Shown: piece by piece, positions 1-8,719 of the stretch
Layout of the letters: every line of letters begins with the position of its first letter
How positions within the stretch are numbered: the first letter of the stretch is position 1
Source of the DNA: Paracoccaceae bacterium
GTDB taxonomy: Bacteria; Pseudomonadota; Alphaproteobacteria; Rhodobacterales; Rhodobacteraceae
DNA length: 48,735 nt
Assembly (NCBI GenBank): GCA_024642725.1
Contig: JAHEAO010000020.1
Location: 1 to 48,735 of the forward strand
Direction: 5' to 3'
Notes under the pieces: generated by a model
Database searches by the model: none
The model's input: only the letters and a program-made list of their open reading frames with translations
What the model was told of the DNA's origin: nothing
Made by a program: the position numbers and the translations under genes

Positions 1-1173
<1,173 letters not shown>

Positions 1174-1183
1174 GCCCGCGCCG

Positions 1184-2086
1184 TTGAGCGACTGGCTCGT
1201 CTCAATCGCGGGAACGCCAGAGGGCGCACGGCTGGCGACGATCCTCGCGCTGATCTCCGCCGTGGCGCATGCCATTTTCGGTGCCCTGCAGAAGGGCCGC
1301 CACGATCCTTGGTTGACGCGGGGTGCCATCGATATCTGGCTGGCGCTCTTGTCGCTGCCGATCGCGCTTTTCCTCGTGCCGTGGCCGTCAGCGCAGACGT
1401 TGCTGATCCTCGCCGGTGCGCTGGTGATCCATTTCGGGTATAAGCTTACGATGGCGCTGGCTTATGAAAAAGCCGCCTTTACAGTGGTTTATCCGGTCGT
1501 TCGTGGCACCGGACCGCTGGTAACGGTTGCGGCGGCTGCGGTGATCTTCCACGAACATTTCACACCCGTGCAATGGCTGGGCGTCGGGCTCTTGTCGGGC
1601 GGTATCCTGCTTTTGGCGCTGCGCAACCTGACCGAGGAAACCATCGACCCCCGGTCGCTCAAGATCGGCCTGTCATGGGCGCTTCTGGGCGGCGTTCTGG
1701 TGGCGGTCTACACGACCTATGACGCCTTCGGCATCCGGTCCTCCGCCGATCCTTTCACCTTTCTCGCGTGGTTCTTCCTGATCACCGCGCTCGATTTCCC
1801 GATCCTTGCCGGGCTGCGCTATCGGCAGATGGCAACGCCACCGTCGCCGATGCCGCTGCTGCTACGCGGCTTCGTGGGGGCCGTCATCGCCTATGTAAGC
1901 TTCGGTGGCGTCATGCTCGCGACCCGGCTTGACAAGGTCGGCGAGGCGGCGGTGCTGCGCGAAACATCGACCGTGTTCGCCGCCGTCATCGGCTGGGTAG
2001 TGCTGAAGGAACCCGTCGGGCCGCGACGTCTGTTTCTGATGGCATTGATCGCGGCTGGCGCTGTGATAGTGGAGATGGGCGGATGA
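1184..2086 (+). CDS. EamA/DMT-family transporter
   Basis: This 300-residue, very hydrophobic protein has about ten predicted membrane segments in two repeated halves, as expected for the drug/metabolite (EamA, RhaT-like) superfamily. The segment with FTVVYPVVRGTGPLVTV resembles the Pro/Arg-rich loop of EamA repeat 1, and TSTVFAAVIGWVVLKEP is the usual repeat 2 signature. The substrate cannot be predicted; family members export amino acids, nucleosides or small metabolites across the inner membrane. The chosen start is a TTG ten bases after the ftsY stop, because no ATG is suitably placed in frame. The 3' end overlaps the next gene by ATGA, so it is probably cotranscribed with ftsY and yciB. 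Confidence 0.85.
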   Translation: MSDWLVSIAGTPEGARLATILALISAVAHAIFGALQKGRHDPWLTRGAIDIWLALLSLPIALFLVPWPSAQTLLILAGALVIHFGYKLTMALAYEKAAFTVVYPVVRGTGPLVTVAAAAVIFHEHFTPVQWLGVGLLSGGILLLALRNLTEETIDPRSLKIGLSWALLGGVLVAVYTTYDAFGIRSSADPFTFLAWFFLITALDFPILAGLRYRQMATPPSPMPLLLRGFVGAVIAYVSFGGVMLATRLDKVGEAAVLRETSTVFAAVIGWVVLKEPVGPRRLFLMALIAAGAVIVEMGG

Positions 2087-2706
2087 AAGAGAAAGCCGAC
2101 ATGACCGAAAAGAAGATCAACCCGATGCTGAAGCTGGCCCTCGAACTGGGTCCGATCCTGCTGTTCTTCATCCTCTATTTCCGGCTGCGCGATGATCATC
2201 TCGTCATCGGCGGCAATGACTATTCCGGTTTCATTGTCGTCACGGCGATCTTCATTCCGCTGATCACGCTGTCCACCTTCATCCTCTACCGGCTGACCGG
2301 CAAGCTGGCGAAAATGCAGGTTGCGACGCTTGTGCTCGTCATCGTCTTCGGTGGCCTTACGATCTGGTTCAATGACGAACGCTTCTTCAAGATGAAGCCG
2401 ACGATGATCTACCTGCTCTTTGGCGGCGCGCTGGGGTTCGGGCTTCTGCGCGGGCAGTCCTACCTGCAATACATGATGGAAGAGGTCATGCCGCTCAAAC
2501 GCGAAGGATGGATGATCCTGACACGCCGGATCACCGCATTCTTCTTCGCCCTCGCTATCTTGAATGAGGTCATCTGGCGCACGATGTCGACCGACGCATG
2601 GGTCAGTTTCAAGACCTTCGGCCTGACCGCTGCGGTGTTCGTCTTCTTCATGACACAAGGCGGTCTGCTGACCAAATACAGCGTCGAGGAAGACGACAAG
2701 ACCTGA
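2083..2706 (+). CDS. yciB: Inner-membrane septation protein A family (YciB/IspZ)
   Basis: This 207-residue membrane protein has about five to six hydrophobic segments. The features LKLALELGPILLFFI near the N terminus, KPTMIYLLFGGALGFG in the middle, and GWMILTRRITAFFFALAILNEVIWR near the C terminus are those of the YciB/intracellular septation A family. Family members sit in the inner membrane and have been linked to cell envelope integrity and cell division. The start ATG overlaps the stop of the upstream EamA gene (ATGA), which indicates translational coupling; a second Met at residue 7 is an alternative start. The length is close to the usual 180-210 residues. Position behind ftsY puts two membrane-biogenesis functions in one operon. 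Confidence 0.92.
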   Translation: MKEKADMTEKKINPMLKLALELGPILLFFILYFRLRDDHLVIGGNDYSGFIVVTAIFIPLITLSTFILYRLTGKLAKMQVATLVLVIVFGGLTIWFNDERFFKMKPTMIYLLFGGALGFGLLRGQSYLQYMMEEVMPLKREGWMILTRRITAFFFALAILNEVIWRTMSTDAWVSFKTFGLTAAVFVFFMTQGGLLTKYSVEEDDKT

Positions 2707-2719
2707 CGGGGCCTGTCGG

Positions 2720-3421
2720 TCAGCCGCCGACAACCTCCATCCGGTGCGCCAGTTCCTCTGCCGTTTCGGACCTCAACTCCGGATGCACCAGACGCCCGCG
2801 GCGCAGCGCCGGACGTGCGCCAAGCTGATACAGCCAGCGCTTCAGATGCGGTTTGTCGTCCAGAGTCTGGCCTTGCCGAATCCACTGCGATGCCCAGGGC
2901 CATGTCGCGAAATCCGCGATCGACAGGAAGTCGCCGGCGATGAATTCGCATTTCTCCAACTGCCGGTCCAGCACGCCGTAAAGCCGCGCCACTTCATCGC
3001 GGTAGCGGTTCTGGGAATAGCTGACATCCAGATCGGGCTTGGCCCGCGGCACGTAGCGCAGGAAATGATGCGCTTGCCCGGCCATCGGCCCAACGCCGCC
3101 CATCTGCCACATCAGCCATTCCTCGACCGCGACACGCTCGCGCTCGGTGCTGCCGTAGAAAAGCCCGGTCTTGCGGCCGAGATATTGCAGGATCGCGCCG
3201 GATTCGAAGATCGAGATCGGCTGGCCGTCCGGACCGTCGGGATCGACGAGCGCGGGCATTCTGTTGTTCGGCGATATCTTCAAGAAAGCCGGCTCATGCT
3301 GCTCACCCTCATCGATATTCACCAGCCGCAGATTGTAGGGCAGGGCCATCTCTTCCAAAGCGATGCTGATCTTCCAGCCGTTCGGCGTGGTCCAGTAATA
3401 AAAGTCGATCGGTTGTGCCAT
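2720..3421 (-). CDS. Glutathione S-transferase family protein (Ure2p/YfcG-like)
   Basis: The 233-residue protein begins with a thioredoxin-fold domain carrying YYWTTPNGWKISIALEE, then NNRMPALVDPDG (cis-Pro region) and ESGAILQYLG, the glutathione-binding Glu-Ser pair. The helical C-terminal domain follows from about residue 90. The TPNGWK motif in place of a catalytic Tyr or Ser is typical of the YfcG/Nu-class and yeast Ure2p-like enzymes, which act as glutathione-dependent disulfide reductases or peroxidases. The start was placed at 3421 because GGAGGG lies a few bases upstream; the frame is open further upstream but that extension is not GST-like. It lies 20 bases behind an alpha/beta hydrolase gene on the same strand, so the two may be cotranscribed. 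Confidence 0.93.
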   Translation of the reverse strand: MAQPIDFYYWTTPNGWKISIALEEMALPYNLRLVNIDEGEQHEPAFLKISPNNRMPALVDPDGPDGQPISIFESGAILQYLGRKTGLFYGSTERERVAVEEWLMWQMGGVGPMAGQAHHFLRYVPRAKPDLDVSYSQNRYRDEVARLYGVLDRQLEKCEFIAGDFLSIADFATWPWASQWIRQGQTLDDKPHLKRWLYQLGARPALRRGRLVHPELRSETAEELAHRMEVVGG

Positions 3422-3441
3422 GACGCCCTCCAGTCCGAAGG

Positions 3442-4386
3442 TCAAAATGAGGGTTTTCGCAGGAAGGGCAAGGGGGGCTTTGGCCATTTCTTGCCAAAAA
3501 ACCGCGACCAACGCGGATCGCGGCTTTGTGGCAGGCTTGCTTGCAGCCGGGCGAAACTCAACCGGTCGCGGTCACGGATCAGATCGGTGTAAAAGGCCAG
3601 CATGCCCGGCCGCAGATAACCCGACCAGTGGCAGATCCTGCGGTTGGGCGCTGCGATCCGGTGGCCAAACCGGGCCAATGCCGTTCGCGTCGGATCATGG
3701 TCGATCTGGATATCCAGCCAGTTCGGATGCGCCGCCGCCAGACCTTCTCCCAAGGTCCGGCGCGCCCGGCCAAACGGATGGACAAGCCGTTCAACCAGCA
3801 GGTCGAAGAAATCGTTCTCACGGCTTGCGACATTGATGAATTCAGCGCCCTGACCGACCCGGCTGCTCAGGCATCGTGACGCCGGTCCCTGAAACTCGGC
3901 CGCTGCCATCAGGATCACCCGGCCGACATTGCCCTGCACGGCCCGTGCCACCGCCGTCAGCGCCACCCGCGCGCCAAGGCTGTGCCCCAGAATGTCGACA
4001 GGGCGCGCCGTCATCCCGGCGATCGATTGCAACATCTCCGCCAAAGCTTCTCCGGCGGCCTCCGCCTCTCGGTAGGCCGTCCAGAATGTGCCAAAGGCCT
4101 GCCAGCCGAACGCGATGCACAAACCTTCGTCCTTGCGTCCGCGCCCAAAGCCCAGATGTTTCGGCCATGACGGAACGCCGTTCGACCGGCGCGGCGCAAG
4201 CGACAGGATATGGTCATGCGGGTCCCGTCGTGCATGAAACGGCGAAAACTTGTAGCCGTGGATCAGCACGACAATGGGTGCACCCGGCGGCAGCGCCTCG
4301 ATATGCGCGGCCAGCGAGCGGCACAGCGGCATCGCGCCGGACAGCTCCGGGCGGGATCCGACAGCGTTGACCTGTAAAAGGGGCAT
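3442..4386 (-). CDS. Alpha/beta-hydrolase fold protein
   Basis: The 314-residue protein has the hydrolase hallmarks IVVLIHGYK (oxyanion strand, residues 38-46) and the nucleophile elbow LGHSLGAR with Ser136. Candidate acid and base residues lie in the C-terminal third (for example DIQIDHDP). No signal peptide is seen, so it is probably cytoplasmic. The start at 4386 is supported by a GGAGG-like site; the longer open frame upstream would run through the metZ leader region. The substrate is unknown: esterase, lipase or thioesterase activity are all possible. The next gene on the strand is a GST, 20 bases away. Confidence 0.8.
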   Translation of the reverse strand: MPLLQVNAVGSRPELSGAMPLCRSLAAHIEALPPGAPIVVLIHGYKFSPFHARRDPHDHILSLAPRRSNGVPSWPKHLGFGRGRKDEGLCIAFGWQAFGTFWTAYREAEAAGEALAEMLQSIAGMTARPVDILGHSLGARVALTAVARAVQGNVGRVILMAAAEFQGPASRCLSSRVGQGAEFINVASRENDFFDLLVERLVHPFGRARRTLGEGLAAAHPNWLDIQIDHDPTRTALARFGHRIAAPNRRICHWSGYLRPGMLAFYTDLIRDRDRLSFARLQASLPQSRDPRWSRFFGKKWPKPPLPFLRKPSF

Positions 4387-4507
4387 CCCGGCCTCCACTA
4401 CATCTTGTGGGTGGCAGATAACGCAACCATACGACAAAGAGGTGAAGCGCGCGTTACAGCCCTGTGACGGTGGTTGACCTGTCCCCGCAACAGGAGTATC
4501 GCCTTGC

Positions 4508-4560
4508 CCGTGGCGATTTGTCTCCGGATTGCGGGCCACGTTAAACATGCCGCTAAAGAG
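4508..4560 (+). ncRNA. SAM-II riboswitch aptamer upstream of metZ
   Basis: The segment carries the SAM-II consensus in order: CGTGGCGATTTG (4510-4521), CCGG (4524-4527), GGCCACGTTAAACA (4534-4547) and CGCTAAAGA (4551-4559). CGTGGC (4510-4515) pairs with GCCACG (4535-4540) as P1. The downstream GCTAAAG pairs back into the P1 loop to form the H-type pseudoknot. SAM-II is an alphaproteobacterial element that senses S-adenosylmethionine and lowers expression of methionine genes. It ends 70 bases before the metZ start, with a terminator between. Confidence 0.93.
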
Positions 4561-4574
4561 GTCAGGGCCGGTCG

Positions 4575-4605
4575 CCCCCATACCTCTCTGGTCTGGGGGT
4601 TTTTT
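4575..4605 (+). terminator. Intrinsic terminator between SAM-II aptamer and metZ
   Basis: CCCCCA (4575-4580) and TGGGGG (4594-4599) form a strong stem, extended inward by ACC/GGT after one mismatch, with a TCTCT loop. Six T residues follow (4600-4605). It sits 14 bases after the aptamer and 24 bases before the metZ ATG, so the leader appears to regulate by transcription termination. Confidence 0.88.
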
Positions 4606-4629
4606 ATTGCGTCAAAGGGGGCGCTCGAT

Positions 4630-5811
4630 ATGGCGAAAGACTGGAACAAACGGACGAAGCTTGTCCATCACGGCGTTCGGCGCAGCCAGTATGGCGAAGT
4701 GTCAGAGGCGATCTTTCTGACGCAGGGCTTCGTTTACGACAGCGCGGAACAGGCCGAAGCGCGGTTTATCAAGGCCGGCGAGGATGAATTCATCTATGCC
4801 CGCTACGGCAACCCGACCGTTCGCATGTTCGAAGAGCGCATCGCAGCCCTTGAAGGTTGCGAAGACGCCTTCGCAACCGCTTCGGGCATGGCAGCAGTCA
4901 ACGCGGCACTGATGGCGCTCTTGAAAGCGGGCGACCATGTCGTGTCGTCGCGCGCCCTTTTCGGATCCTGCCTCTATATCCTCGAAGAGGTGCTGACCCG
5001 CTTCGGGGTCGATGTGACCTTCGTTGATGGCACCGAGCTTGATCAATGGAAAAAGGCAATAAAACCAGAAACCAAGGTCGTGTTTCTCGAGTCGATTTCG
5101 AACCCGACGCTGGAAATCATTGATCTGAAATCGGTTTCCGATCTGGCCCATGCCGTTGGCGCCAGGGTTGTCGTCGACAATGCCTTTGCCACGCCGATCT
5201 ATTCCTATGCCCGCGATTGTGGCGCCGACCTCATCGTCTATTCGACAACCAAGCATGTCGACGGGCAGGGCCGCTGCCTGGGCGGTGTCGTGCTGGGCAC
5301 ACAAGACCTCATCCGCAAGACCATCGAACCCTATCTCAAGCACACGGGCGGCGCGATGAGCCCGTTCAACGCCTGGGTGATGCTGAAATCGCTGGAAACG
5401 ATGGACCTCAGGGTGCGCGCGCAGACGGCAACCGCGACGCGGCTGGCGGCGGCGCTCGATGGCCACCCCAAGCTGAACCGCGTGTCCTTCCCGCACCTGC
5501 CCAGCCACCCGCAATACGCTCTGGCCAAGGACTTGATGGAAGAGGGGGGCACGGTGCTCGCCATTGACGTCAAGGGCGGCAAGGACGCGGCGTTCAAGGT
5601 GTTGAACGCCTTGGAGATATTCACGATCTCGAACAATTTCGCCGACGCCAAAAGCATCGTCACACATCCCGCCACCACCACCCACCAACGCCTGCCCGAC
5701 GACCAGAAGGCCGCGCTCGGCATCACGCCGGGGCTGATTCGCGTGTCTTGCGGGCTTGAAGATGCCGATGACCTGATCGCCGATATGATGCAGGCGCTGG
5801 ACGCAATCTGA
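4630..5811 (+). CDS. metZ: O-succinylhomoserine sulfhydrylase (Cys/Met metabolism PLP enzyme)
   Basis: The 393-residue enzyme belongs to the Cys/Met metabolism PLP-dependent family. Visible motifs are RYGNPTV, ATASGMAAV, VFLESISNPTLE, DNAFATP and YSTTKHVDGQGR, with the PLP-binding lysine at residue 208. It converts activated homoserine and sulfide to homocysteine, the direct route to methionine. VDGQGRCLGG and LKHTGGAMSPFNAWV fit MetZ better than cystathionine synthase, but MetZ and O-acetylhomoserine enzymes cannot be separated with certainty by eye. The start at 4630 follows the leader terminator; the frame is open back to 4474 but that stretch is the riboswitch. Expression should fall when SAM is abundant. 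It appears to be monocistronic. Confidence 0.93.
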   Translation: MAKDWNKRTKLVHHGVRRSQYGEVSEAIFLTQGFVYDSAEQAEARFIKAGEDEFIYARYGNPTVRMFEERIAALEGCEDAFATASGMAAVNAALMALLKAGDHVVSSRALFGSCLYILEEVLTRFGVDVTFVDGTELDQWKKAIKPETKVVFLESISNPTLEIIDLKSVSDLAHAVGARVVVDNAFATPIYSYARDCGADLIVYSTTKHVDGQGRCLGGVVLGTQDLIRKTIEPYLKHTGGAMSPFNAWVMLKSLETMDLRVRAQTATATRLAAALDGHPKLNRVSFPHLPSHPQYALAKDLMEEGGTVLAIDVKGGKDAAFKVLNALEIFTISNNFADAKSIVTHPATTTHQRLPDDQKAALGITPGLIRVSCGLEDADDLIADMMQALDAI

Positions 5812-5899
5812 CAAGGGATTTGCCAGCCTTCAGTGGTACGGAGTTGGAGAGTTGTCGGAACGCTCCTACATCTGTAGCCTGATACGTGGAGGACGCGCG

Positions 5900-7003
5900 A
5901 TGAATGTGAAGCCGAAGGACCTGCAGCCGCAGCCCCACCGCGACGACGCAGAACGCGCGCTCGAGGTGCTCAGGGCATGGGCGCTCTCCGCCACCCCGAC
6001 AGAGGTGGCCACGCTGAACCCGATGATTTCGCGCCTCTTGCCGGGGCAGGAATTGCAGAATTACCCGGCGCTGGCGCGCGCCTACCCCGAGGAATTCGAG
6101 GCGGATGAGGCCTACCGCGCCAGCCTGCCGGACCTTCAGAATGGCCCTGAAAGCCTGATCAAGGGCGCGCGGCGGCATATCGAACATGTGGGCATATCGA
6201 ACTTCCGCCTGCCGATCCGCTTCCACACCCGCGACGGCGGCGACCTGACGCTGGAAACGTCGGTGACTGGCACCGTCAGCCTCGATGCCGGCAAGAAGGG
6301 CATCAACATGTCCCGGATCATGCGCAGCTTCTATCGGCATGCCGAGGAGACCTTCAGCTTTCACGTGATCGAGAACGCGCTCGACCGCTACAAATCCGAT
6401 CTCGACAGTTTCGACGCGCGTATCCAGATGCGGTTCTCCTTTCCGGTCCGGGTGCAATCCCTGCGGTCAGGGCTGGAGGGTTACCAGTATTACGACATCG
6501 CCCTTGAACTCGTGGAGCAGGGCGGCAGGCGCAAGCAGATCATGCATCTCGATTACGTCTACTCCTCGACCTGCCCCTGTTCGCTGGAACTCAGCGAACA
6601 TGCGCGCCAGGCCCGTGGCCAGCTGGCCACGCCGCATTCGCAGCGCTCCGTCGCGCGGATTTCGGTCGAGATCGACATGACCCAGCCCTGCCTCTGGTTC
6701 GAGGATCTGATCGAGCTGTGCCGCAGGGCAGTGCCCACCGAAACGCAGGTGATGGTCAAACGTGAGGACGAACAGGCCTTTGCCGAACTCAACGCCGCCC
6801 ATCCGATCTTCGTCGAAGATGCCGCGCGGCTGTTCAGCGAGGCGCTGCAGAACGACCCCCGGGTCCGGGATTTCCGCATCGTCGCCAGCCATCAGGAAAG
6901 CCTGCACAGCCATGACGCGGTCTCCGTGCTGACCGAGGGCGAAACCTTTGCCTGCGAAAGCCTCGACCCGAAGCTTTTCAACACGCTCTTCCACACCGGC
7001 TGA
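5900..7003 (+). CDS. folE2: GTP cyclohydrolase FolE2 (type IB)
   Basis: The 367-residue protein is a GTP cyclohydrolase I of the FolE2/COG1469 type, which forms 7,8-dihydroneopterin triphosphate, the first step of folate (and of queuosine) synthesis. Diagnostic segments are VGISNFRLPI, MSRIMRSFYRH, SSTCPCSLELSEH with the conserved Cys225 and Cys227, ATPHSQRSVARISVE, and VMVKREDEQAFAE. FolE2 differs from the zinc enzyme FolE in tolerating other metals. GGAGG sits just upstream of the chosen ATG at 5900. The length exceeds the usual ~270-300 because of an N-terminal stretch of about 85 residues before the core. Two further folate genes (folB, folP) lie at 26-28 kb. A 9-bp GC hairpin 40 bases after the stop may end the transcript. 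Confidence 0.94.
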   Translation: MNVKPKDLQPQPHRDDAERALEVLRAWALSATPTEVATLNPMISRLLPGQELQNYPALARAYPEEFEADEAYRASLPDLQNGPESLIKGARRHIEHVGISNFRLPIRFHTRDGGDLTLETSVTGTVSLDAGKKGINMSRIMRSFYRHAEETFSFHVIENALDRYKSDLDSFDARIQMRFSFPVRVQSLRSGLEGYQYYDIALELVEQGGRRKQIMHLDYVYSSTCPCSLELSEHARQARGQLATPHSQRSVARISVEIDMTQPCLWFEDLIELCRRAVPTETQVMVKREDEQAFAELNAAHPIFVEDAARLFSEALQNDPRVRDFRIVASHQESLHSHDAVSVLTEGETFACESLDPKLFNTLFHTG

Positions 7004-7042
7004 CTCCGATCCCATTGCGCGCCTGCGGCGCAAGAGATAACC

Positions 7043-7064
7043 GCCGCCCCCGGTCGGGGGCGGC
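7043..7064 (+). terminator. GC hairpin downstream of folE2
   Basis: GCCGCCCCC (7043-7051) pairs perfectly with GGGGGCGGC (7056-7064) around a GGTC loop. No clear T-run follows, only CCTGTCTTG, so it may be a weak intrinsic terminator or an RNA 3'-end stabiliser. It lies 40 bases after the folE2 stop. Confidence 0.55.
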
Positions 7065-7080
7065 CCTGTCTTGCGCTCCG

Positions 7081-7155
7081 CGCGGGGATATTTTGAAACA
7101 GAAGATCGGAACGCTCTTCCCGCATCATTCGTCCTGAAATATCCCCGCCGGAGGC
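7081..7155. repeat. Inverted pair of the AAATATCCCCG dispersed repeat
   Basis: CGCGGGGATATTTT (7081-7094) and GAAATATCCCCGCCGGAGGC (7136-7155) are opposite-strand copies of the repeat core also found near 16.5, 18.5 and 22.4 kb. The two arms could pair as CGGGGATATTT with AAATATCCCCG. They fill the folE2-trkH intergenic region, about 115 bases before the trkH start. Confidence 0.75.
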
Positions 7156-7270
7156 ATGCCCGGTCCGACGCATCGGCATGACGGAATATTGCCTCGTCCG
7201 CGCGCAATGGGGCCGGGCGGCGCCGGGTCACCGCTTGACAGCTTAGCGCCCGCACGCCAAGCCTTGCGCC

Positions 7271-8719
7271 ATGTTCGACCTTCGCCCAGTGGGATATGTC
7301 ATCGGCCTGCTCGTCGCCGCCCTGGGGGGGACGATGCTGTTTCCGCTTCTGGTCGATTTCGCCCACACCAGCGCGCATTGGCAGGTTTTCTTCGAATCCG
7401 CCGTGATCACGGCCACGACCGGCGGGCTGATCGCGCTGGCCTGCGCCAATGGCGTCAAGTCCGGGTTGTCGATTCAGCAGACTTTCCTGCTGACCACCAG
7501 CGTCTGGGTGGTGCTGCCCGTCTTCGGCGCGATTCCCTTTGTCATGGGGGCCACCGATGCGCGATTTGTCGACGCTTTTTTTGAGGCGATGTCGGGCATG
7601 ACGACGACCGGGTCAACGGTGTTTTCGGGCCTCGACGACCTGCCGCGGGGGCTCTTGTTCTGGCGCTCGATGCTGCAATGGTTCGGCGGCGTCGGAATCA
7701 TCGTCGTCGCCATGGTCTTTCTGCCCGAACTCAAGGTCGGCGGCATGCAGATCTTTCGCTCCGAGGCCTTCGAGACCTCGGGCAAGGTTCTGCCGCGCGC
7801 CGCAGAAATCGCCAGCCGCATCTCGGTCATCTATTTCGCGCTGACGGCGGCCTGCATCATCTGTTATCTTGTCGTCGGCATGGATGGGTTCGACGCGGTC
7901 AACCACGCGCTGACAACGGTCTCGACGGGCGGATTTTCCACCTATGACGCCTCTTTCGGCGCCTATCAGGGGCCGCCGGAATATGTCGCCTCGGTCTTCA
8001 TGGTTCTGGCCAGCCTGCCCTTCGTGCGTTTCGTGCAACTGGCCGCAGGAACGGCCCGGCCGCTTCTGCAGGACAGTCAGGTCCGCACCTATCTCTTGAT
8101 CAACTTCGTCCTGATCGTGGTGCTCGCGTGGTACCGGGTCGCCGTCAATGGCGACCTGCCCGAACATTCGTTCCGTGAAGCGGCGTTCAACGTCACCTCG
8201 ATCATCACCGGGACCGGCTATGCCTCGGTCGACTACCAGCTCTGGGGGGCCTTCCCGGTGGCGCTGTTCTTTTTCGTCGGTCTGATCGGCGGCTGCGCGG
8301 GGTCGACCTGCTGTTCGATCAAGGTCTTCCGCTACCAGATTCTTTTCGCCTCGATCCGGGCCCAGATCCGTAACATCCACTCGCCGCATGGTGTCTTCAC
8401 CCCACGCTACGAAGGTCGACCGATCGGGGAGGACGTGTTGTTTTCCGTGATGGCGTTCTTCGTCATGTTCGTCGTCTCGCTGGGTGTCGTTTCGGTGCTT
8501 CTGGCGATGACCGGGCTTGATTTCATCACTTCGGTTTCGGGGGCGGCGACGGCGCTGGCCAATGTCGGCCCCGGTCTTGGCCCGACCATTGGACCGACCG
8601 GCAATTTCGCCACGATCAACGATACGGCGAAATGGATCCTGTCCTTCGCAATGCTCTTGGGGCGGCTTGAACTGATGGTCGTCTTCGTTCTTCTCACCCC
8701 CAAATTCTGGAGAGGCTGA
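7271..8719 (+). CDS. trkH: Potassium uptake protein TrkH (TrkH/KtrB family)
   Basis: The 482-residue integral membrane protein carries the four pore-loop motifs of TrkH/KtrB channels: AMSGMTTTGSTVF (P1), NHALTTVSTGGFSTYD (P2), FNVTSIITGTGYAS (P3) and AATALANVGPGLGPTIG (P4). Each has the filter Gly embedded between hydrophobic segments. LLFWRSMLQWFGGVGIIV and GGCAGSTCCSIKVFR are other family signatures. It forms the K+-translocating subunit, normally gated by cytosolic TrkA; no trkA is in this window. The stop overlaps the next start (TGATG at 8717-8721), so the TPP-dependent decarboxylase behind it is likely cotranscribed although unrelated in function. Confidence 0.96.
   Translation: MFDLRPVGYVIGLLVAALGGTMLFPLLVDFAHTSAHWQVFFESAVITATTGGLIALACANGVKSGLSIQQTFLLTTSVWVVLPVFGAIPFVMGATDARFVDAFFEAMSGMTTTGSTVFSGLDDLPRGLLFWRSMLQWFGGVGIIVVAMVFLPELKVGGMQIFRSEAFETSGKVLPRAAEIASRISVIYFALTAACIICYLVVGMDGFDAVNHALTTVSTGGFSTYDASFGAYQGPPEYVASVFMVLASLPFVRFVQLAAGTARPLLQDSQVRTYLLINFVLIVVLAWYRVAVNGDLPEHSFREAAFNVTSIITGTGYASVDYQLWGAFPVALFFFVGLIGGCAGSTCCSIKVFRYQILFASIRAQIRNIHSPHGVFTPRYEGRPIGEDVLFSVMAFFVMFVVSLGVVSVLLAMTGLDFITSVSGAATALANVGPGLGPTIGPTGNFATINDTAKWILSFAMLLGRLELMVVFVLLTPKFWRG

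Noticed and set aside
4474-4629. Upstream extension of the metZ reading frame
   Set aside because: It runs through the SAM-II aptamer and terminator; family similarity begins at 4630.
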